From NCBI GenBank assembly GCA_964538355.1, contig CAZIFC010000031.1, positions 1-25,496 on the forward strand: a stretch of DNA of 25,496 nt. Direction: 5' to 3'. This DNA comes from Bilophila sp964538355. Lineage in GTDB: Bacteria; Desulfobacterota; Desulfovibrionia; Desulfovibrionales; Desulfovibrionaceae. This document shows positions 5,378 through 15,811 of the stretch, one piece after another; within the stretch, counting starts at the first letter, position 1; each line of letters opens with the position of its first letter. The notes beneath the pieces were generated by a model that worked only from the letters and a program-made list of their open reading frames with translations, was not told where the DNA came from and searched no databases. Made by a program: the position numbers and the translations under genes.

Positions 5378-7720
5378 ATGGATAGCCGTACACTTAAGGC
5401 TCTCGAATTCGGCAAGGTCCTTGAACATCTTGCCGGTAGCTGTGTGTCCGAGGCTGGCCGAAGGGTTGGTCTCGGCCTTCTCCCGTTGTGCGACGCGGAC
5501 GCCGTCAACGCCGCGCATACCCTTTTTGACGAAGTCCGCACCTGGTCTTCCCGGAGCGGTTTCCGGCTGTCCGACTTTCCTGATCTCGAAGGCATGTTTC
5601 CGCACCTGGAACGGGTTGCCGCTTCCGTCGTCCCCATGTCGCTCGACGCTGACGAGCTGTGGGCCTTGCGCGAAACGCTGACCCAGTGCCGCAAGGCCGT
5701 GCAGTCCATCAATGAAAACAGCTCGTTGTGGCCGTCTCTGCAAGCTCTTGTGGACGCGGCTCCGCTGCCGGAAATGACCTTTTCGGCCCTCTCCCGTTGC
5801 CTTGGCGATGACGGACTGATCAGGGATGAAAGCTCGCCCGAATTGCTGTTCGTGCGTGGAGAGTTGCGCCGCCTGCACCTGATGTGCTTGAGAAAAGTCA
5901 AGGATTTCGCCACACAGTACAATATTGCCCAGTACCTTCAAGACGACTACATGACGCTGGCCTCGGATCGCTACGTCCTGCCGCTCAAGTCGAATTTCAA
6001 GGGACGCATTCAGGGCATCATCCACGACTACTCGAATACTGGCGAAACCTGCTACTTCGAGCCGATGTTCCTTGTCGAGCAGAATAACCGCCTTCAGGAA
6101 CTCAAGCGCGAGGAGCGCGACGAAGAACGGAAAGTCCTGCGCTATCTCACTGATATCGTAGAGAACGAGCTGCCTTTTATCCGCTCGGCGTGGAGCCTGC
6201 TCGTGCGTCTTGATGTGGAGCTGGCCAAGTGTGCCTTGGCGGCCTCCTTCGACGGTTCCTGCGCGGCAATCAGCCCTGAGGGCGAAAACGCGCCGCTTTC
6301 CCTGCTTTCGGCCCGGCATCCGCTGCTTGCGCTCGATCCCCAGATTCGCAGACAGGGCGGCCCCCATCCGGTGGATCTCATCTTCCGGCCCACGGATCGC
6401 GCGCTGGTCATCAGCGGCGGCAACGCGGGCGGCAAGACGGTTTGCCTCAAAACGCTCGGGTTGCTTGCGGTCATGACGCTTGCAGGCTTGCCCGTTCCGG
6501 CTGCCAAGGGTTCGGTCATTCCGTGGTGGTCATCCATCCATGCCTTTATCGGCGATGAACAGAGCCTTGATGACCATTTGTCCACCTTTACGGCGCAGAT
6601 CCGCCATCTGGGCAATGCGTGGGATGTTACGGATAAGCATACCCTCATCCTTCTTGACGAATTTGGAGCGGGAACAGACCCCGCGCAAGGGGCGGCACTG
6701 GCACAGGCCGTGCTTGACGGCTTGCTGGAACGTGGAGCGCATGTTGTGGCGGCGACGCACTTCCCCGCCCTGAAAACCTATGCTCTGACCCGTGAAGGTG
6801 TCCGCGCCGCGTCGGTTCTTTTTGATCCGGGTACGAAAAAGCCCCTGTTCCGCCTGGCCTACGATCAGGTTGGAGCGAGTCAGGCTCTGGACGTGGCCCG
6901 TGAACATGGCTTGCCGGAATCCGTCCTCCGCCGCGCCGAGCAGTATTTGTTACTTGACGGTCAAGACATGACGGCGGTCATGGATCGCCTCAATGATTTG
7001 GCCGCCAGCCGTGAAAAGGAACTTGACGCACTGAAGGCCGAGCAGCAGCGCACCCGTGAGAAGCGCAAGGCCGTTCAGGAGCGTTTCGAGCGCGAAAGGG
7101 AGCGTCTTGCCAAGGATGTTCGGGAGCTTTCGGCCAAGGTGATGAAAGATTGGCAGGATGGGAAAGTTGCCCATAAGCAGGCACTTCGGGAACTTTCCAA
7201 GGTCCGTGCCGAGCTGAGTGCCTCTGCCGGGCAGGAAGAGGCCGCGCCGGTGTTCAGCATTGCGGAACTGAAGCCGGAACAGACGGTATTGCACCGTCCT
7301 TGGAATAAGAAAGCCGTTGTTCGAGAGGTCGATATCCGCCAAAACAGGGTCAAGCTGGACATGAACGGCGTGACCATGTGGGCTGATGCCGGCGTGCTCG
7401 GGCCTGTTGAAGGCGCGCCATCGGCAAAGCCCAAAGCCGGGGTGCTGGTGCGGACTCTGGCGGCGTCGCCGGAAATGTCCCTGCTCCGGCTTGATTTGCG
7501 GGGCAAGCGCGCGGATCAGGCTCTTGGGGAACTGTCCCAGTATCTGGATCGGGCCTTGCTTTCCGGTCGCGAAGGTGTCGAGATTGTACACGGGCGCGGT
7601 ACAGGCGCACTGCGTAAGGAAGTCCATGCCTTTTTGAAAACATTTCCCGGAATTGCGTCATTTCTGTTGGCTCCTGAGGATCAGGGCGGCGATGGCGTGA
7701 CAGTTGTAACTTTCAAGTAA
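5378..7720 (+). CDS. mutS2: Endonuclease MutS2 (MutS family with Smr domain)
   Basis: A 780-residue MutS2, not a mismatch-repair MutS: it lacks the N-terminal mismatch-recognition domain. Order: N-terminal core and lever region (about 1-330), ATPase domain with Walker A GGNAGGKT (347-354) and Walker B with D427-E428 followed by FGAGTDP, a charged coiled-coil arm (about 515-625), a KOW-like small domain (about 630-685) and a C-terminal Smr nuclease domain with LDLRG at 705-709 and HGRGTG at 738-743. In other bacteria MutS2 limits homologous recombination or splits collided ribosomes; which applies here is unknown. Start ATG has GGGAAGTGA upstream, 38 bases after yqeY. Its place between rpsU-yqeY and dnaG-rpoD is notable. 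Confidence 0.95.
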   Translation: MDSRTLKALEFGKVLEHLAGSCVSEAGRRVGLGLLPLCDADAVNAAHTLFDEVRTWSSRSGFRLSDFPDLEGMFPHLERVAASVVPMSLDADELWALRETLTQCRKAVQSINENSSLWPSLQALVDAAPLPEMTFSALSRCLGDDGLIRDESSPELLFVRGELRRLHLMCLRKVKDFATQYNIAQYLQDDYMTLASDRYVLPLKSNFKGRIQGIIHDYSNTGETCYFEPMFLVEQNNRLQELKREERDEERKVLRYLTDIVENELPFIRSAWSLLVRLDVELAKCALAASFDGSCAAISPEGENAPLSLLSARHPLLALDPQIRRQGGPHPVDLIFRPTDRALVISGGNAGGKTVCLKTLGLLAVMTLAGLPVPAAKGSVIPWWSSIHAFIGDEQSLDDHLSTFTAQIRHLGNAWDVTDKHTLILLDEFGAGTDPAQGAALAQAVLDGLLERGAHVVAATHFPALKTYALTREGVRAASVLFDPGTKKPLFRLAYDQVGASQALDVAREHGLPESVLRRAEQYLLLDGQDMTAVMDRLNDLAASREKELDALKAEQQRTREKRKAVQERFERERERLAKDVRELSAKVMKDWQDGKVAHKQALRELSKVRAELSASAGQEEAAPVFSIAELKPEQTVLHRPWNKKAVVREVDIRQNRVKLDMNGVTMWADAGVLGPVEGAPSAKPKAGVLVRTLAASPEMSLLRLDLRGKRADQALGELSQYLDRALLSGREGVEIVHGRGTGALRKEVHAFLKTFPGIASFLLAPEDQGGDGVTVVTFK

Positions 7721-7731
7721 CAATCAAGAGA

Positions 7732-7769
7732 GGAGAGAGGCCTTTTGCGGAGGAACTTTCTCCTTTTTT
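7732..7769 (+). terminator. Intrinsic terminator after mutS2
   Basis: GGAGAGAG (7732-7739) pairs with CTTTCTCC (7756-7763) with one G-T wobble, and six T follow directly (7764-7769). It would separate the rpsU-yqeY-mutS2 transcript from dnaG-rpoD, at least partly. Confidence 0.5.
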
Positions 7770-7817
7770 CGGCTTCGGACACTTGGCACGCGAAAACGTG
7801 AAATGTTGGCAAAGTGT

Positions 7818-7845
7818 TTGACTGTGGTTCATCCTGTTTTATATG
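7818..7845 (+). promoter_or_regulatory. Promoter for dnaG-rpoD
   Basis: TTGACT (7818-7823, five of six), a 16-base spacer and TATATG (7840-7845, four of six). It lies after the mutS2 terminator and about 90-100 bases ahead of dnaG, so dnaG and rpoD can be transcribed separately from the upstream ribosomal gene. Confidence 0.5.
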
Positions 7846-7942
7846 TGGAGAATCCAAAAGGATTACCTGATATTGACGGCCTCGTGACTGTGTGCAGACC
7901 ACTGCTCGAGGAGGGGGTGACCCCTTGCCGCCGAGGGAGCGT

Positions 7943-9668
7943 ATGGGACGTAACGCAAGAGCGATTCAGGAAATCAAGGCGCGCCTGAATTTGGTGGATA
8001 TCGCCCGGCGGTATGTGGACTTGAAGCGAAACGGGCCTCGGTGGGTGGCTCCGTGTCCGTTCCATCAGGAAACCAAGCCCTCCTTTTCCATCAACGAGGA
8101 AGAAGGTTTTTTTTATTGTTTTGGCTGTCAGGCTTCCGGTGATTTGTTTGATTTTTATGGACAAATCAATGGCCTTGATTTCCGGGAAACGCTGGAGCAG
8201 CTGGCGGAAGAGGCCGGTGTTACGCTGGAGCGCGGGCCGCAGGCGGGCAGTGGGCAGCCTGCGGGACAGACCATGTCCAAGCGTCGGCAACTGCTGAAAA
8301 TTCATGAGATTGCCGCCGCGCATTTCGCGGAAAATCTTGTCGGACGTGACGGGGATGAATGTCGGGCCTACATGGCTCGGCGCGGCATTTCCGAAGAGAT
8401 TGCCAAAGTGTTCGGGCTTGGCTGGAGCCGCCGGGACTGGCAGTCGCTGGCAGATGCGCTTCGTCGGGCCGGTTTTAGCGAATCCATGGGCGTTGAGGCC
8501 GCCCTGCTCGGCAAAAGCGATCGGGGCCGGGCCTACGATCGCTTCCGGGGCCGCCTGATGTTTCCGATCCGGAGCCTTTCCGGGAATGTGATTGCCTTTG
8601 GCGGCCGCATCATAGCGGATGAGGACGAGGCCAAGTACATCAACAGCAGCGAATCCCTGCTCTACAAGAAAGGGGAGCATCTTTATGGCCTTCAGCAGGC
8701 GCGGCGGGCGATAGCGACGGGGCGTCCCGCGATGTTGACGGAAGGTTACATGGATGTGGTGACGCTGCACCAGTTTGGGTACGACAGCGCGGTGGGCGTG
8801 CTGGGAACGGCGTTTACCCCAGAGCAGGTAAAGCGGATTTCTGGCTTTACCTCGCATGTGGAACTGCTTTTTGACGGCGATGCCCCCGGACGCAAGGCCG
8901 CGTTGCGGGCATGCGAAATGCTGTTGACGCGCGGGCTGTCCTGTAAGGTTGTGCTTTTCCCGGAAGGGGAGGATATCGACAGCCTGTTGCGGACACGCGG
9001 GCCGGAACTTTTTGAAAATTTGCGCAGGAACGCCCCGGAAGGCATGGCCTTTTGTGTGCATTGCCTGCGCGATATGGCCCCTCGCGAGGCCGTGGACTGG
9101 GCAAGGGAATTCCTGCGGCAGGTTGAACTGCCTGAGCTGGTAAGCCGCTTTGCTTCCACGCTGAGCACCGGACTGGGCTTGGCGGAAAATGAGTTGCGGG
9201 AACGGATTGCAGAAAGCCGCAGCGTGCGTGCGCTTCCGCGGACTGCGGGAGGGGAAGAAACGCCTCCGCCCGTGCGGATCAACCCCAGAGACAGGGAGAT
9301 CATGACCTTTGCGGTTCGATACCCCTCCTCTCTGCCCCGGCTGCGCGAAATGGGGGCACAACTGGTTTTGAGTGCCGCATGGGCTCGGGACCTTTGGCAA
9401 AAACTTGAAGAGAACCCTGTGGATGAAGTGGTGCAGCATCTTGACCCCAGGGAAAAGCGTTTTTGGATTCGGTGTCGCACCGGAGACGTGCCCCCTCTTG
9501 ATAACGAGGCGGGGGAACTCGACGCGATTCGCACCATGCTTGATTCGTTGCATTTGACTGCGCAGTCGGCCTCGGTTTCGGCCGCATTGCGTCAGGGAGC
9601 CGGCGCAGGCAATTTTGAGGCCGATTTGGAATACTTGCGCGCCCTTCAGGAAACCTTGGAGAGGACTC

Positions 9669-9685
<17 letters not shown>
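7943..9685 (+). CDS. dnaG: DNA primase DnaG
   Basis: Makes RNA primers at the replication fork and is recruited by the replicative helicase. About 580 residues. Seen: N-terminal zinc-binding domain with C38, H41, C59 and C62, then the RNA polymerase core with the Toprim acidic residues: E267 in EGYMD and D311/D313 in FDGDAPGRKA. The C-terminal part (about 430 onward) is the diverged helicase-binding domain. Start choice: ATG at 7943 gives MGRNARAIQEIK and has GAGG upstream; an in-frame TTG at 7925 behind a long GAGGAGGGGG run is an alternative that adds six residues. The stop codon lies inside rpoD (17-base overlap), so the two are translationally coupled. Confidence 0.95.
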
Positions 9686-11441
<1,756 letters not shown>

Positions 11442-11506
11442 TTAGAGGGTGGCGGCTCCCGATGCCGCCGTCTTCAGACGGTTCTCTGCCGTTGCGGAAA
11501 ACCAGA

Positions 11507-11542
11507 AAAAAAGCCTCCCGGAATCTTCCGGGGGGCTTTTCC
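11507..11542. terminator. Bidirectional terminator between rpoD and the EF-G paralogue
   Basis: Arms at 11509-11523 and 11526-11540 pair over 15 positions with one G-T wobble; the stem core is GCCTCCCGGAA with TTCCGGGGGGC. Runs of A on the left and T on the right give a U-tract in both directions, stronger on the minus strand. A smaller GCCCT/AGGGC hairpin lies next to it near 11545-11560. Confidence 0.85.
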
Positions 11543-11585
11543 TTGCCCTCCGGAAGGGCGGCAGGCTTTTTTCTGGCGGAATGTT

Positions 11586-13598
11586 TTACAGGACGTCGAA
11601 CCGCTCGAACTTGATGACAAGCCCGGTGCGGCCCTGTGTTGCGGAGCGCAGATCCGTGGAGAAGCCAAAAAGCTTGCTCAGAGGCGCAAGGCCCTGCACA
11701 AGTTTGAGTCCTGCGTGGTCGACGATGTTTTCCACCTTGCCTCCGCGTGTTCCGAAGAGGCTGATGGCAGAACCGAGATTGGCCTCCGGTGCGGATATTT
11801 CCACCGCCATGAGCGGTTCCAGCGTGGTTATGCCGGCGGACTCCAGCGCAGAGCGCAGGGCCATTCCCGCCGCCATGTGATACCCGGCAGCGGTGGAGCC
11901 GTCACGCCGGGGCATGCCCGTTATGTCTACGTCGGCGTCCTGAATGGGATATCCGGTTGCAGGATCGGACTGGAGCGCGTTTTCCACGCCCTGCCGCACG
12001 GCCTCGACAAAAGGCACCGGGAGAGCCGTCGTATCGATGGAGAAACGAATCTGGTTTCCGGCACCGCGTTCCCGGGGCGTGATGGTCAGGGAAACCTCGC
12101 CGACATGCGTTTCCTTGCCGAGTTCCCGATCAAAAAGCCCCGTTGCGGCGGCGGCGCGTTTTGGCGTTTCGCGGCGGATGACCTGCGGCTGTCCTGCACG
12201 CGGATCAACGCCGTATTCGCGGCGGATGCGCTCCAGAACGACATCAAGATGCAGCTCTCCCATGCCAGAAAGGATACGGTGGCCCGAGCCTTCGTCGATG
12301 CTGACGGCAAGGGTAGGGTCTTCAAGGCAGTAGCGTTCCAGTGCTTCGTCAAGAGCCTTGCTCTCGTCTGCGTTGCGGGGTTCGATGGCAAGCGAGATGA
12401 CCGGCAGGTAGGCCGCGATGGACTCCAGCAGAAGATGCGAACCGGGTGCGCTGACGGTGTCTCCGGTGCGTGCGGAACGCAGCCCGATGACCGCGACGAT
12501 ATCCCCGGCCTGCGCCGTTTCCAGCTGCTCGCGGCGGTCGGCATGCAGGCGGTAGAGTCGGGATACGCGTTCGTCCACGTTTTGGGTCACGTTGCGGCAG
12601 GAATCGCCTTCCTTCAGCTTGCCCGAGTAGATGCGGACAAGCGCGAGCTTGCGCCCTCCGTCCATGAGCACCTTGAAGACCAGCCCGGTGAAGGGGTGCT
12701 GCACATCGCAGGGAACGGCGGTATCCGTGCCGCTTTCGGGATTGTGCGCGAGCACGGGGGGAAGATCGGAGGGCGCGGGAAGGTAGGCTATGACCGCGTC
12801 GAGCAGAGGCTGCACTCCGGTATTTTTCAGCGCGGAACCGCACAGGACGGGGGTGATGCTGCGGGAGAGGGTAGCCCGGCGGATGGCGGCACGGATATCG
12901 GATTCAGCGTATTCGCCTCCAAGATAGAGATCAAGGAACGTGTCGTCGTTTTCCGCAAGGCGTTCGAGCATCCGTTCGCGCCACGGGGCCGCAAGCTCGG
13001 CTTCGTCCGCGGACAGCGGGGAACGTGTCCATGTCTGGCCCTGATCCGCCTGATCGAAGGTGAAGCGTTCCTGCGCTATCAGGTCGATGACGCCGCTGAA
13101 GCTTTCCGCCGAGCCGACAGGGATGCTGATGGGGAGCGGGTTCGCCTTCAGGCGGTCGCGCATGGACTGGAGCACGGCGGCAAAGTCGGCTCCGATCCGA
13201 TCCATTTTGTTGATGAAAGCCAGCTTCGGCACGCCAAAGCGTTCCGATTGCCGCCACACGGTTTCGGACTGCGGCTCGACCCCCCCCACGGCGCAGAACA
13301 CGCCTACGGCCCCATCGAGGACACGGAGCGACCGCTCCACCTCGATGGTGAAGTCCACATGCCCGGGGGTATCGATGATATTGATGGTGGTTCCGTTCCA
13401 GTCGCAGGTCGTGCAGGCCGACGTGATGGTGATGCCGCGCTCCTGTTCCTCGGGCAGATAGTCCATAGTGGCCGTGCCGTCGTGGACTTCGCCCATGCGG
13501 TGGATTTTGCGGGTGTAAAACAGCATCCGCTCCGAAAGCGTTGTTTTGCCCGCGTCGATATGCGCGATGACGCCGATATTCCGCACAGCCTGTGTCAT
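11586..13598 (-). CDS. EF-G paralogue resembling mitochondrial EF-G2 (recycling type)
   Basis: Translational GTPase of 670 residues with intact GTP motifs: AHIDAGKTT (12-20), RGITI, DTPGH (76-80), NKMD (130-133) and CGSALKNTG. Domain IV is not that of the translocase: the SGGRGQYG loop is absent and replaced by LFDRELGKETHVGEV followed by a short variable stretch, and the end of domain IV (GYPIQDADVDI) and domain V (SKLFGFSTDLRS) are simplified. From memory this layout matches human GFM2 and the spdEFG2 group of spirochaetes, planctomycetes and deltaproteobacteria, in which the protein splits post-termination ribosomes with RRF and does not translocate. This assignment is inference. Start ATG at 13598 has AAAGGAG upstream; the longer open frame to 13664 overlaps the promoter. 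Confidence 0.9.
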   Translation of the reverse strand: MTQAVRNIGVIAHIDAGKTTLSERMLFYTRKIHRMGEVHDGTATMDYLPEEQERGITITSACTTCDWNGTTINIIDTPGHVDFTIEVERSLRVLDGAVGVFCAVGGVEPQSETVWRQSERFGVPKLAFINKMDRIGADFAAVLQSMRDRLKANPLPISIPVGSAESFSGVIDLIAQERFTFDQADQGQTWTRSPLSADEAELAAPWRERMLERLAENDDTFLDLYLGGEYAESDIRAAIRRATLSRSITPVLCGSALKNTGVQPLLDAVIAYLPAPSDLPPVLAHNPESGTDTAVPCDVQHPFTGLVFKVLMDGGRKLALVRIYSGKLKEGDSCRNVTQNVDERVSRLYRLHADRREQLETAQAGDIVAVIGLRSARTGDTVSAPGSHLLLESIAAYLPVISLAIEPRNADESKALDEALERYCLEDPTLAVSIDEGSGHRILSGMGELHLDVVLERIRREYGVDPRAGQPQVIRRETPKRAAAATGLFDRELGKETHVGEVSLTITPRERGAGNQIRFSIDTTALPVPFVEAVRQGVENALQSDPATGYPIQDADVDITGMPRRDGSTAAGYHMAAGMALRSALESAGITTLEPLMAVEISAPEANLGSAISLFGTRGGKVENIVDHAGLKLVQGLAPLSKLFGFSTDLRSATQGRTGLVIKFERFDVL

Positions 13599-13622
13599 GG
13601 AAAGCTCCTTTCGTTTCCCTGA

Positions 13623-13652
13623 ATCATACAGTGTCGGAGGTTTGCCGGTCAA
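13623..13652 (-). promoter_or_regulatory. Strong sigma-70-like promoter for the EF-G paralogue
   Basis: Minus strand TTGACC (13647-13652, five of six), 18-base spacer, TATGAT (13623-13628, five of six). The -35 box overlaps the stop codon of the HisD-like gene. The leader would be about 20 bases long. Confidence 0.65.
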
Positions 13653-14407
13653 CGGGGCAGACAATCCGGATCAGGCATTCCGTTTTCTTGTGCCGCGGCA
13701 GCAAGCTCAAGCCGCTCGTTCATGAAAAAGTCTGGAGACAGGTTCAGGTGCAGCCAACAGCCCTCCAGTCCGGGGCCGAGTGCAAGCCCGGCTTCTTCGG
13801 AAGGCAGCCGCCCCCCGTAGGCAACCTCTGCCGATCCCTCGGCGGGCAGGGCGTCCGGGTGCGCCCACAGGACGGTTTCGGTAAGGGCCTCGCGTTCGAT
13901 GAGCGGAGGATGATCGGCCCATACGGGGCAGGCGGCGTCCGGGAGGGGAGCCTTGCCGAAGCGCAACAGGCGTCCGCGGCCTTTCAGCTCTCCGAGCAGG
14001 GGAGCGGGATCCGGCATGGCAAAAACCTGTTCCACGCCGGTAAGTTCGAGTGCAGCGAGCAGCGCGGGCGGCACGGCTTGCGTTCCGGTCCACACGGCGA
14101 TAACCGGCTCCACACCCGCAAGGCGGGCGGGCATGACGGCGGCGGCAAGGCGCACGGCTGAGGCATACCCCTCGCCGATCAGGAGGACGGCCCACGGTAC
14201 GGCTGTGCGGGTGCGGGCAAAGCCGAACCCCGCGGCAGGGTTTTCGACGCGGAGGGACAGGCTGGCCGGAAGGCTCTGATGGACTGATTCGACAAGCGCG
14301 AGCGTCGTCTTGATCCAGCTCCGGCGTTCTGCCGACGTGCCTTCATAGGCTTCGGCAAGCAGCTCGTCGGGCAGGCGGCAGGCTTCGACGGCGGACGAAA
14401 AGGGCAT
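13649..14407 (-). CDS. Small HisD-like protein lacking catalytic motifs
   Basis: A 252-residue soluble protein with no established family I can name with certainty. Residues about 73-150 (VLLIGEG, LAAAVMPARLAGVEPVIAV, PALLAALELTGVEQVFAM) follow the pattern of the Rossmann-like domain of histidinol dehydrogenase, where the enzyme has a VLMLATPASIAGCKKVVL stretch and then AAQLCGVQDVF. The enzyme's zinc and catalytic signatures (EHGPDS, GTNHVLP) have no counterpart, and the protein is little more than half the usual length of HisD. Start ATG has AAGGAG upstream. It is followed after 50 bases by the EF-G paralogue, which has its own promoter overlapping this gene's stop. A non-catalytic binding protein is possible; function unknown. 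Confidence 0.75.
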   Translation of the reverse strand: MPFSSAVEACRLPDELLAEAYEGTSAERRSWIKTTLALVESVHQSLPASLSLRVENPAAGFGFARTRTAVPWAVLLIGEGYASAVRLAAAVMPARLAGVEPVIAVWTGTQAVPPALLAALELTGVEQVFAMPDPAPLLGELKGRGRLLRFGKAPLPDAACPVWADHPPLIEREALTETVLWAHPDALPAEGSAEVAYGGRLPSEEAGLALGPGLEGCWLHLNLSPDFFMNERLELAAAAQENGMPDPDCLPR

Positions 14408-14531
14408 GGTGTTCTCCTTGGCTGTGTGAGGCGGGTCTTGTGGGGCAGGCTCTGCCGTTCGGTTGCGGAGCAAACCGTAAGCCGTGCCTGTCCGCTTGTC
14501 CATTCCTCCGGAAGGGGTTGTGGAAGAGGCG

Positions 14532-14559
14532 AGAAAAAAGGAGCCGAAGCTCCTCTTTT
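14532..14559 (-). terminator. Intrinsic terminator with UUCG loop
   Basis: On the minus strand AGGAGC-TTCG-GCTCCT is followed by a run of T (hairpin 14539-14554). The loop is the extra-stable C(UUCG)G type. It ends the transcript of the secreted protein gene. The 124 bases from here to the HisD-like start show no clear promoter. Confidence 0.8.
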
Positions 14560-14571
14560 CGTGTGCGGCAA

Positions 14572-15717
14572 TCAGTTCTGCGCGATGGATGCCGGAAGGG
14601 TTCCGAGCTGCTGGCGCATATACAGCTTCATCAGCTCGGCGATGGCGTCTTCGCGCTTGAGGGTTCCGGGATAGGCCCCATTGTCGAGGACGGCCCGGAA
14701 GGTCTTGCCGTCCAGCGGATCGGCATTCTGCTTGGCGAGAAGGGAGCCGAAGCCGGAAAGCCTGGCCCGCAGTTCGGCATCGCTCAGGCTCTGAAGCTCG
14801 GCGAGGTGTCCGGCAATGGCCTCGGCACCGGGCCGCCTGGGTGATTCCATGACCTGACGCAGGCCGGTGGTGAAACGTTTCAGTCCGGCGACGATGTGGG
14901 AATTCTTGACGACGTTGGAGCCTTTCCATCCGGCCTTGGCCCACTTGAAGAAAAAGCCGTCCACCTTGTTGCTGCCGGGTGCGCTTTCCATGAAGACCGA
15001 GACGCTGGCGGAGCCGTAGAGGTAGGTTTCGGCCCAGCCGAGCATGGCAAGGTTGGTGCCCTTTTCCGGAGTATAGACATAGGTCCAGTCCTTGTCGTTG
15101 CCCACAATGGCACCCTTCAGGCCGACGGAGGACTGCGCGGGCATCAGGGAAACGGAGATGAGGGCCGTGCGGCCCTTGTAGTCGGCAAGGACGAAAAGGC
15201 GGTTCAGCTTGTAGGAGTAGTAGCACCCGCTCGAGGTGTCGGGGGTGGTTTCTTCATATTCGATGCCGCGCGTCACGAGGGGGGAGGCCGGAGGATAGGC
15301 GGCGTCCATCAGGCGGGTGCTGTCCTTGAGGATGGAGCTGCCGGACATCCAGGCATTGCGGCGCACGGCCGAGGGGTAGATGGCCTCGCCCGGCACGGCG
15401 GGGTTCAGGATGTATTCGACGAGCTTTCGCAGCGGTACGTTGATGGTTTCCTTAAAATAGGCTCCGGCACCCTGCGGGCGGGATTCCGGGCGGATTTTGG
15501 CAACGGGTCTGGTATTGGTGGCGACGAATTCGAGAACGGCGTTCAGGGTTGCGTCGCTGGGGTTGTTTTTGTTCTGGGCTGCGTTGGAAAGAAGGTCGGA
15601 CAGGGCTGTTTCCAGCTGGGGAGGCAGGCTCCCTTCCTTTTCTCCCGCCCGGGCGGGCAGGGAAGCGAGCAGGACAAGGCAAAGACAGAGGAAAAGGCGG
15701 GTAAGCGAGACAGGCAT
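14572..15717 (-). CDS. Secreted protein of unknown function
   Basis: A 381-residue protein I do not recognise. It begins with a clear signal peptide: MPVSLTR, a hydrophobic core LFLCLCLVLLASL and a likely cleavage site after ARA (residue 24), so it acts in the periplasm or outside. The mature part is mixed alpha/beta with no repeat, no further membrane segment and no CxxCH heme motif. It has a pair SGCYYSYKLNRLFVLADYKG and a WTYVYTPEKG segment typical of a soluble beta-rich domain, and a helical C-terminus (about 290-381). Start ATG has AGAGG upstream. A TTGACG box at 15785-15790 (minus) may be its -35, but the -10 is poor. It lies between split lysO and the HisD-like gene on the same strand, ending at a strong terminator. 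Confidence 0.75.
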   Translation of the reverse strand: MPVSLTRLFLCLCLVLLASLPARAGEKEGSLPPQLETALSDLLSNAAQNKNNPSDATLNAVLEFVATNTRPVAKIRPESRPQGAGAYFKETINVPLRKLVEYILNPAVPGEAIYPSAVRRNAWMSGSSILKDSTRLMDAAYPPASPLVTRGIEYEETTPDTSSGCYYSYKLNRLFVLADYKGRTALISVSLMPAQSSVGLKGAIVGNDKDWTYVYTPEKGTNLAMLGWAETYLYGSASVSVFMESAPGSNKVDGFFFKWAKAGWKGSNVVKNSHIVAGLKRFTTGLRQVMESPRRPGAEAIAGHLAELQSLSDAELRARLSGFGSLLAKQNADPLDGKTFRAVLDNGAYPGTLKREDAIAELMKLYMRQQLGTLPASIAQN

Positions 15718-15811
15718 TCTGGCCTCTGGAGGGTAAAAGGGTGCAAGGCGACTGTTTCAAAAGGGTAAGCAAGACATGCGGCAGCGTCAACGGGTTGATT
15801 GCACGGGGGCG

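Noticed and set aside
11715..13622. 635-codon open frame antisense to the EF-G paralogue
   Set aside because: Shadow of a conserved GTPase gene; no domain, no ribosome-binding site.
13649..15226. 525-codon open frame joining the HisD-like gene to antisense of nothing but the secreted gene in another frame
   Set aside because: The upstream part is an off-frame reading of the secreted protein gene and of a terminator; only the part from 14407 has a start with a ribosome-binding site.
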